This document shows, one piece after another, positions 18,501-26,549 of a DNA stretch of 40,642 bases (positions within the stretch are counted from its first letter, which is position 1; every line of letters begins with the position of its first letter). This DNA comes from Brevibacterium aurantiacum. Lineage in GTDB: Bacteria; Actinomycetota; Actinomycetes; Actinomycetales; Brevibacteriaceae. The notes under the pieces are model-generated. The model saw only the letters and a list, made by a program, of their open reading frames with translations. It was not told the origin of the DNA and ran no database searches. A program made the position numbers and the translations under genes. The stretch is from NCBI RefSeq assembly GCF_900169065.1, contig NZ_FXZB01000028.1, positions 1 to 40,642 on the forward strand, in the 5' to 3' direction.

Positions 18501-18629
18501 GGGGTGGTCGCGGACTTGGCGCACTGCTGCGCTGGGGCTCGAGACCGGGAGGGCGGAGTCCTCGGCCCACATGCCGATGTCGATTCCGTACTGGGCATCG
18601 GGCAGTGCACAAGCATGCAGAACGTACAC
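15504..18629 (-). CDS. SNF2/SWI2-family ATPase
   Basis: A 1041-residue protein. The N-terminal 500 residues form the long poorly conserved region of bacterial SNF2 proteins. The ATPase core has Walker A DDMGLGKT near 581, LDEAQVIKN near 690, LTGTPVENRLSELW, and a C-terminal helicase half with GTGLNLTAANQVVHLDRWWNP and QATDRAFRIGQ near 965. GTG 18629 is preceded by AAGGAG. SNF2 ATPases translocate on duplex DNA without strand separation. It is paired with the SWIM protein downstream, a common actinobacterial arrangement, and is divergent from the MFS gene. Confidence 0.93.
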   Translation of the reverse strand: MYVLHACALPDAQYGIDIGMWAEDSALPVSSPSAAVRQVRDHPFAVPTDSLADILGRSEGARRTPQTLLLPSLQRSPLDPPEMVRIQPRRRSSSAPSLLPWSVPVMRIPASELSSVLDSILGDQSEVDVRPAASVHYVAELRRHGEMLVDRSRVLPTCVIVGRDDEDDNDTTTTEVQARWRVFATGADAVTNHGLVQTMPPSFRAAAPETPQAELTLGLLDGVVDALVRRRLPANLLAPRRGRRPSTLPAAETWFESLTGDDARVDIAPAAAEELIRELDPWVREGAESPGPAQLVLRLRDPEPEGGALTESDAAEVRWHLDFLLRSRSDQSLVIDAFRVWDDDGSLARWLDKPREVLLAELARAQRVYPDLEAGLRRAEPTELELSTSAAFDFLNTAATGLAEAGVEVQLPSWWGTTPKVGLKLHATPTDGDPQEAKIGRDGLASFDWALAVGDHGLSDDEIAALIFAKAPLVQMRGQWIVVDQERIRRGLDFLKNHEEGQMPISEVMTLALGDPEELETPLEITSVEADGWLGDLLDGTAAQTIETVDPPEDFRATLRPYQARGLSWLDFLGRLGIGAVLADDMGLGKTVQLLALEATARARASAVADPDSATSAPTLLLCPMSLIGNWEAEVARFAPSLRILVYYGSARPRGDAFDAALAESDLVITTYATASRDIAALERIGWVRVVLDEAQVIKNRLSQTTKAIRRLNGGQKIALTGTPVENRLSELWSIMDFVNPGMLGTPEKFRERFVRPIEVRADEERAHRLRRITRPYILRRTKTDPRIIDDLPEKIEIKQHYRLTVEQASLYQSVVAEMMGRIEESSGIERRGLVLAAMTKLKQVCNHPAHLLHDGSAIGQRSGKLERFEEIMSETLAEGDRVLCFTQFTDFGEMLVPHLAAKFDTDVAYLAGSTSKQRRTQIVKDFQEPDGPKIFVLSLKAGGTGLNLTAANQVVHLDRWWNPAVENQATDRAFRIGQKRRVQVRKFIGIGTLEERIDAILEEKKELADMVVGEGESWLTEMSTDSLHDLLTLSKDAVGE

Positions 18630-18808
18630 TCTGACTCCTTCACACCTGGCTCACCGGTCGACGCATCTACGATACAGTCTGCCGAGCTCTCATCATGGAC
18701 TTTGTCAGTGCCGGTGAGGGGCAGGTTACGATCGATGCTGCCACTTGTCGGCTCGCGTCACCTCAACAGTTCGAGATGGTCGGCGTCGAGAGCGATCCCG
18801 CTAGGCTG

Positions 18809-20053
18809 ATGGACATGGCAATCGGTCGTGGCTTCAACGCTCTCTGGAGCACGAGCGCGCTATCGAACCTCGCCGACGGCCTCGCGTTCGTCTCAATGCC
18901 GCTGCTTGCAGCCTCGATGACGGATGATCCTCGCCTTGTAGCCGGATTGGCCACTCTCTATGCCGTGATCCGACTCGTGGCTGCTTTGCCGATCGGCGTC
19001 TGGGTCGACCGGTTTGATCGACGAACATTGATCGTCGCGGCCAACATTCTGCGAGGAGGTGCGCTGGCCGGATTCGCGCTGACCATCCAGTTCGGGGTCT
19101 CCTCCCTCATCGTGCTGTACTCGGCTATGGCCGTAGTCGCGGCTTTAGAAAGCGTTGCAGACAGCGCTGCAATAGCGATCCTGCCGTCGCTTGTCGGGAC
19201 CCAACGACTGGAATCTGCGAACGGACGTATTGCAGCGACGCAGTTGATCGCCGATGAATTCGCTGGCCCTCCCCTGGGTGGATTCCTGTTCGCACTTGCG
19301 GCCTCAGTCCCCGCCTTTGCAATGGGCGGGCTCTGGGCGCTTGCGGGAGTCATCGCTCTTGCTCTGCCGACCCGGAGTCCGTCGACACTGTCCGCTGACG
19401 CACATTCCTCCCGACGGTCAGTCTTTGCTGAGGCTGTCGATGGCATTGCCTGGTTGCGACGCCACCATGTCGTCGGCGGCCTGGCCGTCATCGGAGCACT
19501 CGCAAGCATCGGCTACATGTTGCCGTTCTCGATCCTCGTTCTCTTCGCCCGGGAACGTCTCGGGCTGAACGGCACCGGTTACGGCCTGCTGCTCGCGTTC
19601 TCCGCCCTCGGAGGTCTCCTCGGTTCAATGCTTGCATCGCGCCTCCGCGCGCGTCTTGGGTCCAGATGGACGATTGTTGCCAGCCTCATCCTGGGAGCAG
19701 TTGCCCTCGGCGGCCTTGCGCTCACTCAGAATCCAATCGTCGCGGGCTTGCTGTTGGCGCTCTATATCCTGCACGCCGTCGTTTGGAACATCTGTTCGCT
19801 GTCGTTGCGGCAGCGACTCGTTCCAGACGACCTCCTCGGACGAGTCGGTGGGGCCACGCGAGTGCTCGGACTCTCTGGCCTGGCCGTCGGATCCGCGCTC
19901 GGTGGCATTCTGGCCGATTTCGACCTGAGGATTCCGATTGCTGCGGGAGGAGTGCTTTTCCTCGCGTGCTGCTTCGTTGCGGTGATCATGCTTCGAGGAG
20001 AGCTGGATTTGGGCATTCGACCAACAAGTGCACCGCGCGAATCTGGGGACTGA
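18809..20053 (+). CDS. MFS transporter, DHA3-like exporter
   Basis: About 414 residues from ATG 18809 (or 18815), with roughly twelve hydrophobic segments. The first is FNALWSTSALSNLADGLAF, a usual opening of DHA3/MFS_3 drug or siderophore exporters. The loop GVWVDRFDRRTLI matches the MFS motif A between helices 2 and 3. Residues before 18809 in the longer open frame look non-coding. There is no clear Shine-Dalgarno. The substrate cannot be told. Confidence 0.88.
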   Translation: MDMAIGRGFNALWSTSALSNLADGLAFVSMPLLAASMTDDPRLVAGLATLYAVIRLVAALPIGVWVDRFDRRTLIVAANILRGGALAGFALTIQFGVSSLIVLYSAMAVVAALESVADSAAIAILPSLVGTQRLESANGRIAATQLIADEFAGPPLGGFLFALAASVPAFAMGGLWALAGVIALALPTRSPSTLSADAHSSRRSVFAEAVDGIAWLRRHHVVGGLAVIGALASIGYMLPFSILVLFARERLGLNGTGYGLLLAFSALGGLLGSMLASRLRARLGSRWTIVASLILGAVALGGLALTQNPIVAGLLLALYILHAVVWNICSLSLRQRLVPDDLLGRVGGATRVLGLSGLAVGSALGGILADFDLRIPIAAGGVLFLACCFVAVIMLRGELDLGIRPTSAPRESGD

Positions 20054-20082
20054 TGCAAGAAGTGTCGCTTGCCGGGGTTGAA

Positions 20083-20127
20083 TGTAGCAGTCGAATCTCT
20101 TAACTCTGCACTATTCAGACTGCTACA
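20083..20127 (+). promoter_or_regulatory. Operator palindrome of the Xre/RES operon
   Basis: TGTAGCAGTC and GACTGCTACA form a perfect 10-bp inverted repeat with 25 bases between the arms, ending 26 bases before the antitoxin ATG. TACACT at 20124 could be a -10 element. Autorepression by the HTH antitoxin is expected for this TA class. Confidence 0.65.
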
Positions 20128-20153
20128 CTTGGAATACAGTTTGGAGGCACACC

Positions 20154-20798
20154 ATGACCGCACACGCATATGGGGCTCCGCAGAACCGTCAACTGCAGGC
20201 CCAGAACCTCGAATGGTCGCAGATCAACGTGGAGGGACTGAGCCCAGCCGAAGTTGAAAATGCCCTCGAGCTGTACCGGACCATCGTCCAGGAACAACTC
20301 GATGAGCGCTCCTCCCTGTCCAAACGTTTGGCCCATTCGTACCTGACAAGGACCATTCAGCTCATTCCCGAAGCCACCCAGAGGCAAGCGCAGCGCAGCG
20401 TGGCATTCCGGGCTCGGTTGCTTGAAGAGGAGGGCGTGGAGACTTACGAATCCCTGGCAACCTTGCGCGGATCTTCGCAGAGCACCGTTCGCACCTGGGT
20501 GGCACGGCAACGGGAGCAACTCCACATGTTCACCATCGACGTGGAGGGCAAGACGTTCATCCCAAAAGTCCAGCTGACCCATCGCGGGACGCTCAATGTC
20601 AACGTCACCGCCCTGATTGCACCGCTGCTCAAAGTCGGCATAGGCAGCTGGGGACTATGGTCTTGGCTCACCGCACCCACTGGTCTGCTCAGTGATGAGA
20701 TCCCAGCAAAGGTTGCGGAGACGAGCCCGAAGCGGGCAGTGAATGCTGCCGAGCTCTATGCAGAGGATTTGAGGGATGCGAAAGATCGGACCGCATGA
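20154..20798 (+). CDS. Xre/MbcA/ParS-type antitoxin of a RES toxin
   Basis: A 214-residue protein. GGAGG seven bases upstream fixes ATG 20154. The middle (GVETYESLATLRGSSQSTVRTWVARQ) reads as a helix-turn-helix, and the gene overlaps a RES-domain toxin by four bases (ATGA). This is the arrangement of the Xre-RES type II TA systems. It is longer than the usual 120-160 residues of this antitoxin family, and I cannot clearly see the C-terminal DUF2384 toxin-binding domain. The assignment therefore rests mainly on context. Confidence 0.72.
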   Translation: MTAHAYGAPQNRQLQAQNLEWSQINVEGLSPAEVENALELYRTIVQEQLDERSSLSKRLAHSYLTRTIQLIPEATQRQAQRSVAFRARLLEEEGVETYESLATLRGSSQSTVRTWVARQREQLHMFTIDVEGKTFIPKVQLTHRGTLNVNVTALIAPLLKVGIGSWGLWSWLTAPTGLLSDEIPAKVAETSPKRAVNAAELYAEDLRDAKDRTA

Positions 20799-21532
20799 GC
20801 CCGATCATTCTGCCGCCAGAGCGTCTCAGGTGCCCCGATCCCGCGAAGTGCCCCGTCGCTGTTGACGAACTCTGTGATGCTGTCGCGGCCGGCGCATTGC
20901 CATTGACGGTGTTGAAAGCCGATAGCGAGTGGTTCAGGGTGTTCAATACTGTGGACGGATACGCCACACCCAACCCGGGCAAAGGGAACTCTCGGTTCTC
21001 ACCATTCAACGAAGCGGGGACCCAGGCACGCGTCCCCAGCATGTACCTCGCCGACACACTCGAGGCGGCCCTGCTCGAAACCAGTTTCCATGCCGTCCCG
21101 ATCCTGCCCCCGAGAGAAGTGAACGTCTCCACCCTCCTCGGCATGGCACACGCTCAAGTCAAACTTCCAACTGATCTCTCCGTCGTGGATTTGCGGGACC
21201 GGAGCCTGAAAGCCATGGGAATCGGCCGGGCTGGCCTCGCCTCGAGCCCGCGGGAGCACTACCCCTGTACGCGGCGAGTGGCCAAACGCATCCACACCTC
21301 AGGGCAGAACATTGCCGGTATTCTCTGGCACTCCCGGCAAACGGAGATCAATCAGCTCCCAGCAGCGGAAGTGCTTGTGCTCTTCGCCGATCGAGTGCCG
21401 ACTGACCGCGGAGACTGGCAGCTCGTGCCCAACTTCTCGTCCATGGGGGCACTCCTAGAAGGGTCTGGGTGGTTGCTTGTCGATCGGCTGGCGGACTCAC
21501 TGGGCGTGACTCTCGTTGACGAGCTCACCTGA
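20795..21532 (+). CDS. RES-domain toxin (NAD+-degrading)
   Basis: A 245-residue protein with the RES-domain pattern: WFRVFN, then the GNSRFSPF segment that gives the domain its Arg, a Tyr in YLADTLEAALLE with the Glu characteristic of the family, and the late Ser in ILWHSRQ. RES toxins such as MbcT deplete NAD+ by phosphorolysis or hydrolysis. All expected residues seem present, so the toxin could be active. It overlaps the antitoxin upstream, and its stop lies against a HEPN remnant on the other strand. Confidence 0.88.
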   Translation: MSPIILPPERLRCPDPAKCPVAVDELCDAVAAGALPLTVLKADSEWFRVFNTVDGYATPNPGKGNSRFSPFNEAGTQARVPSMYLADTLEAALLETSFHAVPILPPREVNVSTLLGMAHAQVKLPTDLSVVDLRDRSLKAMGIGRAGLASSPREHYPCTRRVAKRIHTSGQNIAGILWHSRQTEINQLPAAEVLVLFADRVPTDRGDWQLVPNFSSMGALLEGSGWLLVDRLADSLGVTLVDELT

Positions 21533-21644
21533 GGCGCGCAGTGTCGAGAAGCTGGGACGGCAGGTCTTTGACGGCCTTTCCAATTTCGATCGGACGGACT
21601 CCTATCGCGTCGCAGAGCATGCCGTCTTGAGGATCGCGGCTCAT
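21525..21644 (-). pseudogene. HEPN (DUF86) toxin stub
   Basis: From the ATG at 21644, overlapping the MNT stop as ATGA, about 38 codons read DAIGVRPIEIGKAVKDLP. This parallels DAMRVRLIEIGEAAKDVP in the other HEPN remnant of this window. About 25 N-terminal residues and the whole catalytic R-X4-H half are missing. The gene is truncated at the junction with the RES gene, whose stop it overlaps. It cannot be an active HEPN RNase. Confidence 0.75.
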
Positions 21645-22078
21645 AATGAGACCTCATCTCGAGACGCAGTCACAGCAGCTTCCTTCTTCAGCCCCTCGCG
21701 AGGAATCATGTCGACTGCGCAGCCGAGGATCTCCTCGGCTCGGCTCCTCATCCGCATGAGCTTGAAGAGACCGACAGAATCATCCAGATCTACAAGCAGA
21801 TCGATGTCGCTGTCCGGTCGGTCGTCTCCGCGAGCAACACTGCCGAACACGGACATGTTCGTGGCGCTAAGTCGTGCAAGCGCTTTAATCAGCTCGCGAG
21901 AGTGAGAGCGAACAAGGCGAAGTGTCTCCGGTTCCGGTATAGCGGCAAGGCTGTACCCTGCCATATTGAGAAGAAGATTCAGCGCTGCCACCGACGGTTC
22001 TCGATTGCCACGCTCGTAAGCACTGATGAAACTTTGAGAGAAACCGGCGCGCCGAGAAAGCACACTTTGAGTCAGCAC
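21641..22078 (-). CDS. HTH-MNT antitoxin, second copy
   Basis: About 145 residues, a paralogue of 3957-4439, with HTH residues LTQSVLSRRAGFSQSFIS and the MNT signature GSVARGDDRPDSDIDLLVD. The only in-frame start is GTG 22078. The preceding in-frame codons read AILRQARKDA, equivalent to the first HTH helix of the other copy, but end at a TAA. An ATG in another frame at about 22124 suggests an N-terminal frameshift. The DNA-binding part may thus be damaged while the nucleotidyltransferase is intact. The partner HEPN is only a stub, so this is probably an orphan antitoxin. Confidence 0.75.
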   Translation of the reverse strand: MLTQSVLSRRAGFSQSFISAYERGNREPSVAALNLLLNMAGYSLAAIPEPETLRLVRSHSRELIKALARLSATNMSVFGSVARGDDRPDSDIDLLVDLDDSVGLFKLMRMRSRAEEILGCAVDMIPREGLKKEAAVTASRDEVSL

Positions 22079-22187
22079 TGCGTCCTTCCGCGCTTGACGG
22101 AGAATGGCGCCTGTAGTGCTTATATGCTCATATTATCGCGCATCCGCTGTATTTGAACGATTTAGGGTGGCCGCGGCATTCGCGCCC

Positions 22188-24203
22188 TTACCCCAACCTG
22201 TCCCAGGCCATCCGTTGCCTCAGCGCCGGTGCCAGCACCAAAGCAGCGATAACACTGCCGACCAGCAGCACCCACGCCCCGAAATACGTGAACAGCTTGA
22301 GCTCCGGTGCCAGCTGCGGACCGAAGTTCGCGGCCATGAGGATCACGCCGCCGAGGATGAGTGCCGTGGACACGATCACCTGGATGAACTGTTCGACCGT
22401 GGATTTGAGCAGGTTCTTGATCATCGAAATGTTCAAACCACTTGTGCCGACGTCGAGGGTACCGTCCTGCAGATGGCCGGCAATCCGTGAGAGCTGACCA
22501 GGCAGCTCCGCGATCTGTGGACCCACTGCGGCCGCGTAGAGGGCTGCCTCGTGCCGGTCGACGCCCAGTCCCCCGACCTCACGCGGCAGGCTGCGCCCAT
22601 TCTGCGTGACCAGGGCCAGCAGGTTCAATTCGGGATTGAGCCTTGTGATCGACCCTTCCAAAGTGCTGATGGCTCGGAAAGCGGTCGCCACCGACACCGG
22701 CATCGGGAACCCGAAGTCCACGACGAAGTCGATGAGCTCCCCGAACAGAGCCGCCGAGGTTGACCCGGGCTGACCGTCACCGTATTTGAGCAGAATCTGT
22801 CCGATCTCACGCTGCAGCTCCCGGAGATTGACGTCACTGGGAGTGCCGAGGAGGTCGAGGATTGCGGCAGTCGCGGCCTGGGAGTTCTGGGAGTCGAAGG
22901 CCATGAGCAGCAGAGCGATGGCGCGACGGTCTCGTTTGTCGATGCGGCCGACGGCGCCGAAGTCGACGAGGCCTGCTCGGCCTGCTGGTGAGATGACGAT
23001 GTTGCCCGCGTGCAAATCTGCGTGAAAGATGCCTTTGCCCAGCACCTGCCGAACAACCATGAGGAAGAGGTCCTGGGCGATCTCATTGCGGGCCAGTTCG
23101 GAGAGGCTGTCGATGACCTCGGTGGCGTGCGAGAGAGGAACGCCTTCAATGAGATCCATGACGAGGACGTACTCACCGGAGTACTCCTTGTACACCCGCG
23201 GGATGCGCACCATGGAGTCTGTCCCTGAGGTGGATCGACCAGTCTCGTCGGCAGTGCGAAGTGCTTCGATGTGCGCCAGCTCCCCGCGGTAGTCGAGTTC
23301 TCCCTGCAGGGAATCGACGAAGCTGCGGGCCAGCTTCCCGATGCCGACCCTACTCGCCCAATCGGTGGACCGTTCAAGGCGCTCGGCGAGGGTGAGGACG
23401 ATATCGCAATCGGCTCGAACCTGTTTGCGGATCTTCGGTCGTTGCACCTTCACTGCGACGACCCGACCGTCCCAGGTGACGGCACGGTGGACCTGCGCAA
23501 CCGAAGCTGCGGCGAAGGGGACCTCGTCGAACTCTTCGAACACCTCGGCGACGGGCCTGCCCCACTGGGCTTCGAGCTGGTCCTTGACCTCTCTGAACGG
23601 CACCGGCGGCACTCCGGCCTGCAGGGTAGAGAACTCCTCGACGAATTCGTGCGGGATCATGTCACCGCGGGTGGCGATGAACTGTCCGAGCTTGATGAAG
23701 GTGACACCGGCCGCTGCGAGCGCATCTCGGGTCGTCGATGCGATCTCTCGCAGGGAGACCCGCAGGGTGGGGATTCGCGGTTTGAGGTAGCGGGAGAGAC
23801 CGAACTGGATGAGGATCTTCTGGATCTGGGCCAGGCGGCTGAACCGGCGGTACCACGTGGGAATCTTCGGCGCTGAGCGCAGCAATGACGTCAAAGACCC
23901 GGTGGGCATGACGAGTTCGATGGCGAGTAGGACGAACATCTGGATGACGATGAACCATGCGAAGAGGAGGAGGAAGATCATGATCGCCGGGAAGCTCATG
24001 TCCAGCGTCGGATAATTGCCTCCTTCAGCGACCCCCAGCAGCCGGTAGGCCTGCAGGGTGATCGGCCAGATGGAGAGACCAATGGCCAGGGAGACGATGA
24101 TGTTGCGGGCGGCCCCCGTGCCGGTGAACATCATGCGCCGCACGAGGAACCCGACGATGAGCGCGTTGATGAGGCCCAAACCGATTGAATAGAGGATCGT
24201 CAC
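22188..24203 (-). CDS. UbiB/ABC1-family atypical kinase-like membrane protein
   Basis: A 671-residue protein. Three hydrophobic segments fill the first 100 residues. The ABC1 core follows with the family-defining KLGQ (171-174), the ASVAQVHRA loop (233-241) that replaces the Gly-rich loop, VAVKVQRP with K252, HADLHAGN (394-401) and DFG (414-416). Two C-terminal membrane helices lie at about 600-655. UbiB proteins are ATPases that help with isoprenoid lipids such as quinones at the membrane. The N-terminal transmembrane block is an unusual extra. It is monocistronic. Confidence 0.9.
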   Translation of the reverse strand: MTILYSIGLGLINALIVGFLVRRMMFTGTGAARNIIVSLAIGLSIWPITLQAYRLLGVAEGGNYPTLDMSFPAIMIFLLLFAWFIVIQMFVLLAIELVMPTGSLTSLLRSAPKIPTWYRRFSRLAQIQKILIQFGLSRYLKPRIPTLRVSLREIASTTRDALAAAGVTFIKLGQFIATRGDMIPHEFVEEFSTLQAGVPPVPFREVKDQLEAQWGRPVAEVFEEFDEVPFAAASVAQVHRAVTWDGRVVAVKVQRPKIRKQVRADCDIVLTLAERLERSTDWASRVGIGKLARSFVDSLQGELDYRGELAHIEALRTADETGRSTSGTDSMVRIPRVYKEYSGEYVLVMDLIEGVPLSHATEVIDSLSELARNEIAQDLFLMVVRQVLGKGIFHADLHAGNIVISPAGRAGLVDFGAVGRIDKRDRRAIALLLMAFDSQNSQAATAAILDLLGTPSDVNLRELQREIGQILLKYGDGQPGSTSAALFGELIDFVVDFGFPMPVSVATAFRAISTLEGSITRLNPELNLLALVTQNGRSLPREVGGLGVDRHEAALYAAAVGPQIAELPGQLSRIAGHLQDGTLDVGTSGLNISMIKNLLKSTVEQFIQVIVSTALILGGVILMAANFGPQLAPELKLFTYFGAWVLLVGSVIAALVLAPALRQRMAWDRLG

Positions 24204-24532
24204 CCGTCAAGCCCTTCTGTCGTTCGATCAGATGCGCGCGGATTTCACACTGCGGTGTCCGCTGCGCGCCTCCACCAGCCTAGTTGATCCGGAGGGCATG
24301 GAGTTTGAGAGTTCGCAGTACATCGGGGAGCCAGAGAACTGGCCCCGAGTCCTACGTCAAGGCCGGTCAGTTGGCGCTCCAACGCTGCGGCAGCGCGACT
24401 CTAGATGTACTGGCTGGGGAGGTTAGTTAACCACCGAATCCGGCGCATGCTATGCCACTGGCACCTTCGCAGCGTTCACAGACACAAAGTCGTGAGCAGC
24501 AACAAGGGCACGCAGGTCACAGTCCAGCCCCT
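24204..24532. other. Intergenic, promoter region of the UbiB-like gene
   Basis: Nothing beyond short chance frames is visible. GGTTA-GT-TAACC at 24421 is a weak palindrome without further context. It is not part of a tRNA fold. Confidence 0.4.
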
Positions 24533-25717
24533 TTATATCTCTAAGGACAGCACGGCATCCCGCAGTCGACCATCCTCTCGCGAAAGGCCACCAATGACCT
24601 CGGCAAGTCTCACCTCGGTCTGCACCATTCGACTAGTGCCGCCCCGCTCAGCGTCTCGAAGAGAGACGAACACCCGAGAATAGTCAGGGTCGTCAATTGG
24701 GTCTGCCACTCGCTCGTTCTTTACGGCGGCGGTGGGTCCGAACTCAAGGCGGAAGGCCGGCTGTGCATCAGCACGTTGCAGCTCGACGGACCACTCCCAC
24801 TGTCCAACGAGCTTGGTCACGACCTTTTCAATTCGCCCTTTGTTGACCGCCCCATTGACCTGCTCCACGAGGACGGATCGCGCGAAGCGCCGCAAGCCAT
24901 CCTTGACTGCGGCCAGCGTGGTACGGCTATCTTCGAATTGTCGCCGAGCATGCTCGGCCACTAGCTCTGCAAACTCCTGCGTTACCCGGTCCCGCGGCCG
25001 ATACCCATACCGTGCAGATTCGCCGGTCTCGCACATGGCTTTGATGAAGGAAACTTGATCGTCGACGTCCACTGCCGCTGGGCCTTTCACGAAGTATTGA
25101 ATCATCTGTCGGATGAAGAAGAGCTGGTCTGGATGTTGCCGACACCACGACCCATCGCGTTCCACGTGGGCTTGCAGGTCGGAAAGAACGTCGGCATAAG
25201 TGACGATGCTGGCTTGTTCCCAGCCGTCTCGTTGCCGGTGGGCTTCATGGCGATGGCAGAGCAGAACAACGGCTGTTGCCCTGCCGTCCGTGGCCCCGTG
25301 GGCGAGATACCGGCGGTAGTCATGGCCGTGTCCATCCGAGGTACCGTAATTCTCGATGACGATCGCCGCATCAGACCTCGAAAGAACGATGTCGGCAATA
25401 TCCATGCCAGCCCCGTCAGCGATGTCTTCATCCCCTAGGGTGTTGACTTCCTGGATTACGCGATAACCGCTGGGCGGCAACTGCGCGTCGTCCCGTAACT
25501 GGTCATTGACCCTCGCGAGGAAAGCGCGCTGGAATACGTCTCCAAGTTCATGAGTGGTATCGGTGGCCAACAGCCAGGCAAAAATGTTCGACAGTTGCTT
25601 TTCGTGCGTGCCGTGGTGCATCACTCGAAAGATATTGAACTGCTCGGCTAAGCTCCGAGAGAGTCCCGGCAGGAGCTTCGTGACAAGGTCGTTCATGTCC
25701 GTTGAGAGTCGGGCCAT
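24533..25717 (-). CDS. PD-(D/E)XK nuclease superfamily protein, atypical active site
   Basis: A 394-residue protein. HEKQLSNIFAWLL at 38-50 matches the N-terminal element (ENxHSxxLAWLL type) of a family of standalone PD-(D/E)XK nucleases. The core reads DIADIVLSRSDAAIVIENY (106-124): D109 and E122 are in place, but the expected Lys two residues after the Glu is Tyr124. The following GHDYRRYL resembles the downstream helix. Such proteins occur in defence islands. Activity is doubtful unless another Lys substitutes. Either ATG 25717 or 25696 could be the start. Confidence 0.68.
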   Translation of the reverse strand: MARLSTDMNDLVTKLLPGLSRSLAEQFNIFRVMHHGTHEKQLSNIFAWLLATDTTHELGDVFQRAFLARVNDQLRDDAQLPPSGYRVIQEVNTLGDEDIADGAGMDIADIVLSRSDAAIVIENYGTSDGHGHDYRRYLAHGATDGRATAVVLLCHRHEAHRQRDGWEQASIVTYADVLSDLQAHVERDGSWCRQHPDQLFFIRQMIQYFVKGPAAVDVDDQVSFIKAMCETGESARYGYRPRDRVTQEFAELVAEHARRQFEDSRTTLAAVKDGLRRFARSVLVEQVNGAVNKGRIEKVVTKLVGQWEWSVELQRADAQPAFRLEFGPTAAVKNERVADPIDDPDYSRVFVSLRDAERGGTSRMVQTEVRLAEVIGGLSREDGRLRDAVLSLEI

Positions 25718-25881
25718 AGCCCAATACTAAGCCACAGGTGATGCCTGTGTGGACCGTTGACATCTGGGCACTATCGGCAAAGTCGCTAGGCAAGAGATTT
25801 CACTGTCAAGGTAACCCGCCTGTATAGAAGTCCAAAGATAAACAGCGGCGCTCGTAGGAATGGAGGTTGCCAACCTCTGCA
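25718..25881. other. Intergenic, nothing recognised
   Basis: It contains the probable promoter of the nuclease-like gene; no specific boxes are convincing. Confidence 0.35.
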
Positions 25882-26134
25882 TCAGTTCCGGTCGGTGGCC
25901 CAACGGCTCATGTGCCAGACCACGCAGAACAGAGTACCGAACCTCACAATAGCCACCACACTGCCGGCACCAATTATCAATAGAATTCGGTCGGCACTCC
26001 AGGACTGCTTTGGTCGCGGTGATGTGTTGGCCGATGCAGGACAGATAGAGGGTGTCGAGTCGGTAGAATATCGTGAGGTCAGGGGTGGAGAATTTAGGCC
26101 TGGCTACGTCGAGGTATTTCGTCTGGATTATGTG
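25882..26134 (-). pseudogene. ISL3-family transposase N-terminal remnant
   Basis: Minus-strand frame of about 84 codons: FSTPDLTIFYRLD, then AVLECRP, WCRQCGG, and LRGLAHEPLGHRP. This order (a DNA-binding zinc finger starting WCxxCG, then LAHxPxGxRP) is the N-terminal signature of actinobacterial ISL3 transposases. The second zinc pair expected after GHRP and the whole catalytic part are absent. No start codon is seen. A scrap of a decayed element. Confidence 0.65.
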
Positions 26135-26549
26135 AGAACTTCCATCCGGGGAAGGCCTCGACCTCTGTCTGTGTGGCGACTCGCCCTATTTGGGCGTCAC
26201 CGACCTACATTCTCGACTACGACGAGTCGGATAAGCTCATCACCGCTTCGCAACCGCTACGCGAGTTCGGGACACGAGCTCATATTCCTGCCAGATGTCC
26301 CGCCGCAAACCGGCGAACTCGTTAGCAACGTCGAAAATCTTGATCCTGCAGTGAGACACTGAACTTGTTCCAGTCAGGAAATCGATGATGTGGCTGGGAC
26401 AGCCGGTCACCTCGGCGTCGGTGATGAGCACAGGGGGAAAGGCATTGACCATAAGAGCGATACCGAGGACAGACAACGTCCTTGATTCTTGTGGGATCAG
26501 CCTCCCTCAGCTGCGGTTCATGCCATCAAGCCCCGCATCAGTCCCCTAC
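26135..26549. other. No supported gene; decayed sequence
   Basis: A 78-codon minus frame at 26240-26476 and a plus frame crossing the ISL3 remnant are open, but neither matches anything I know. The stretch is AT-richer than its neighbours and probably consists of decayed mobile DNA. Confidence 0.3.

Noticed and set aside
14714..18629. SNF2 plus SWIM pair as a new defence system
   Set aside because: This pairing is common in actinobacterial chromosomes and has no linked nuclease or methylase here.
24421..24432. Short palindrome GGTTAGTTAACC, considered as an operator or tRNA part
   Set aside because: Arms of five bases only and no cloverleaf around it.
25895..26362. Plus-strand open frame of 155 codons
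   Set aside because: It overlaps the ISL3 transposase signature on the minus strand and has no recognisable family residues.
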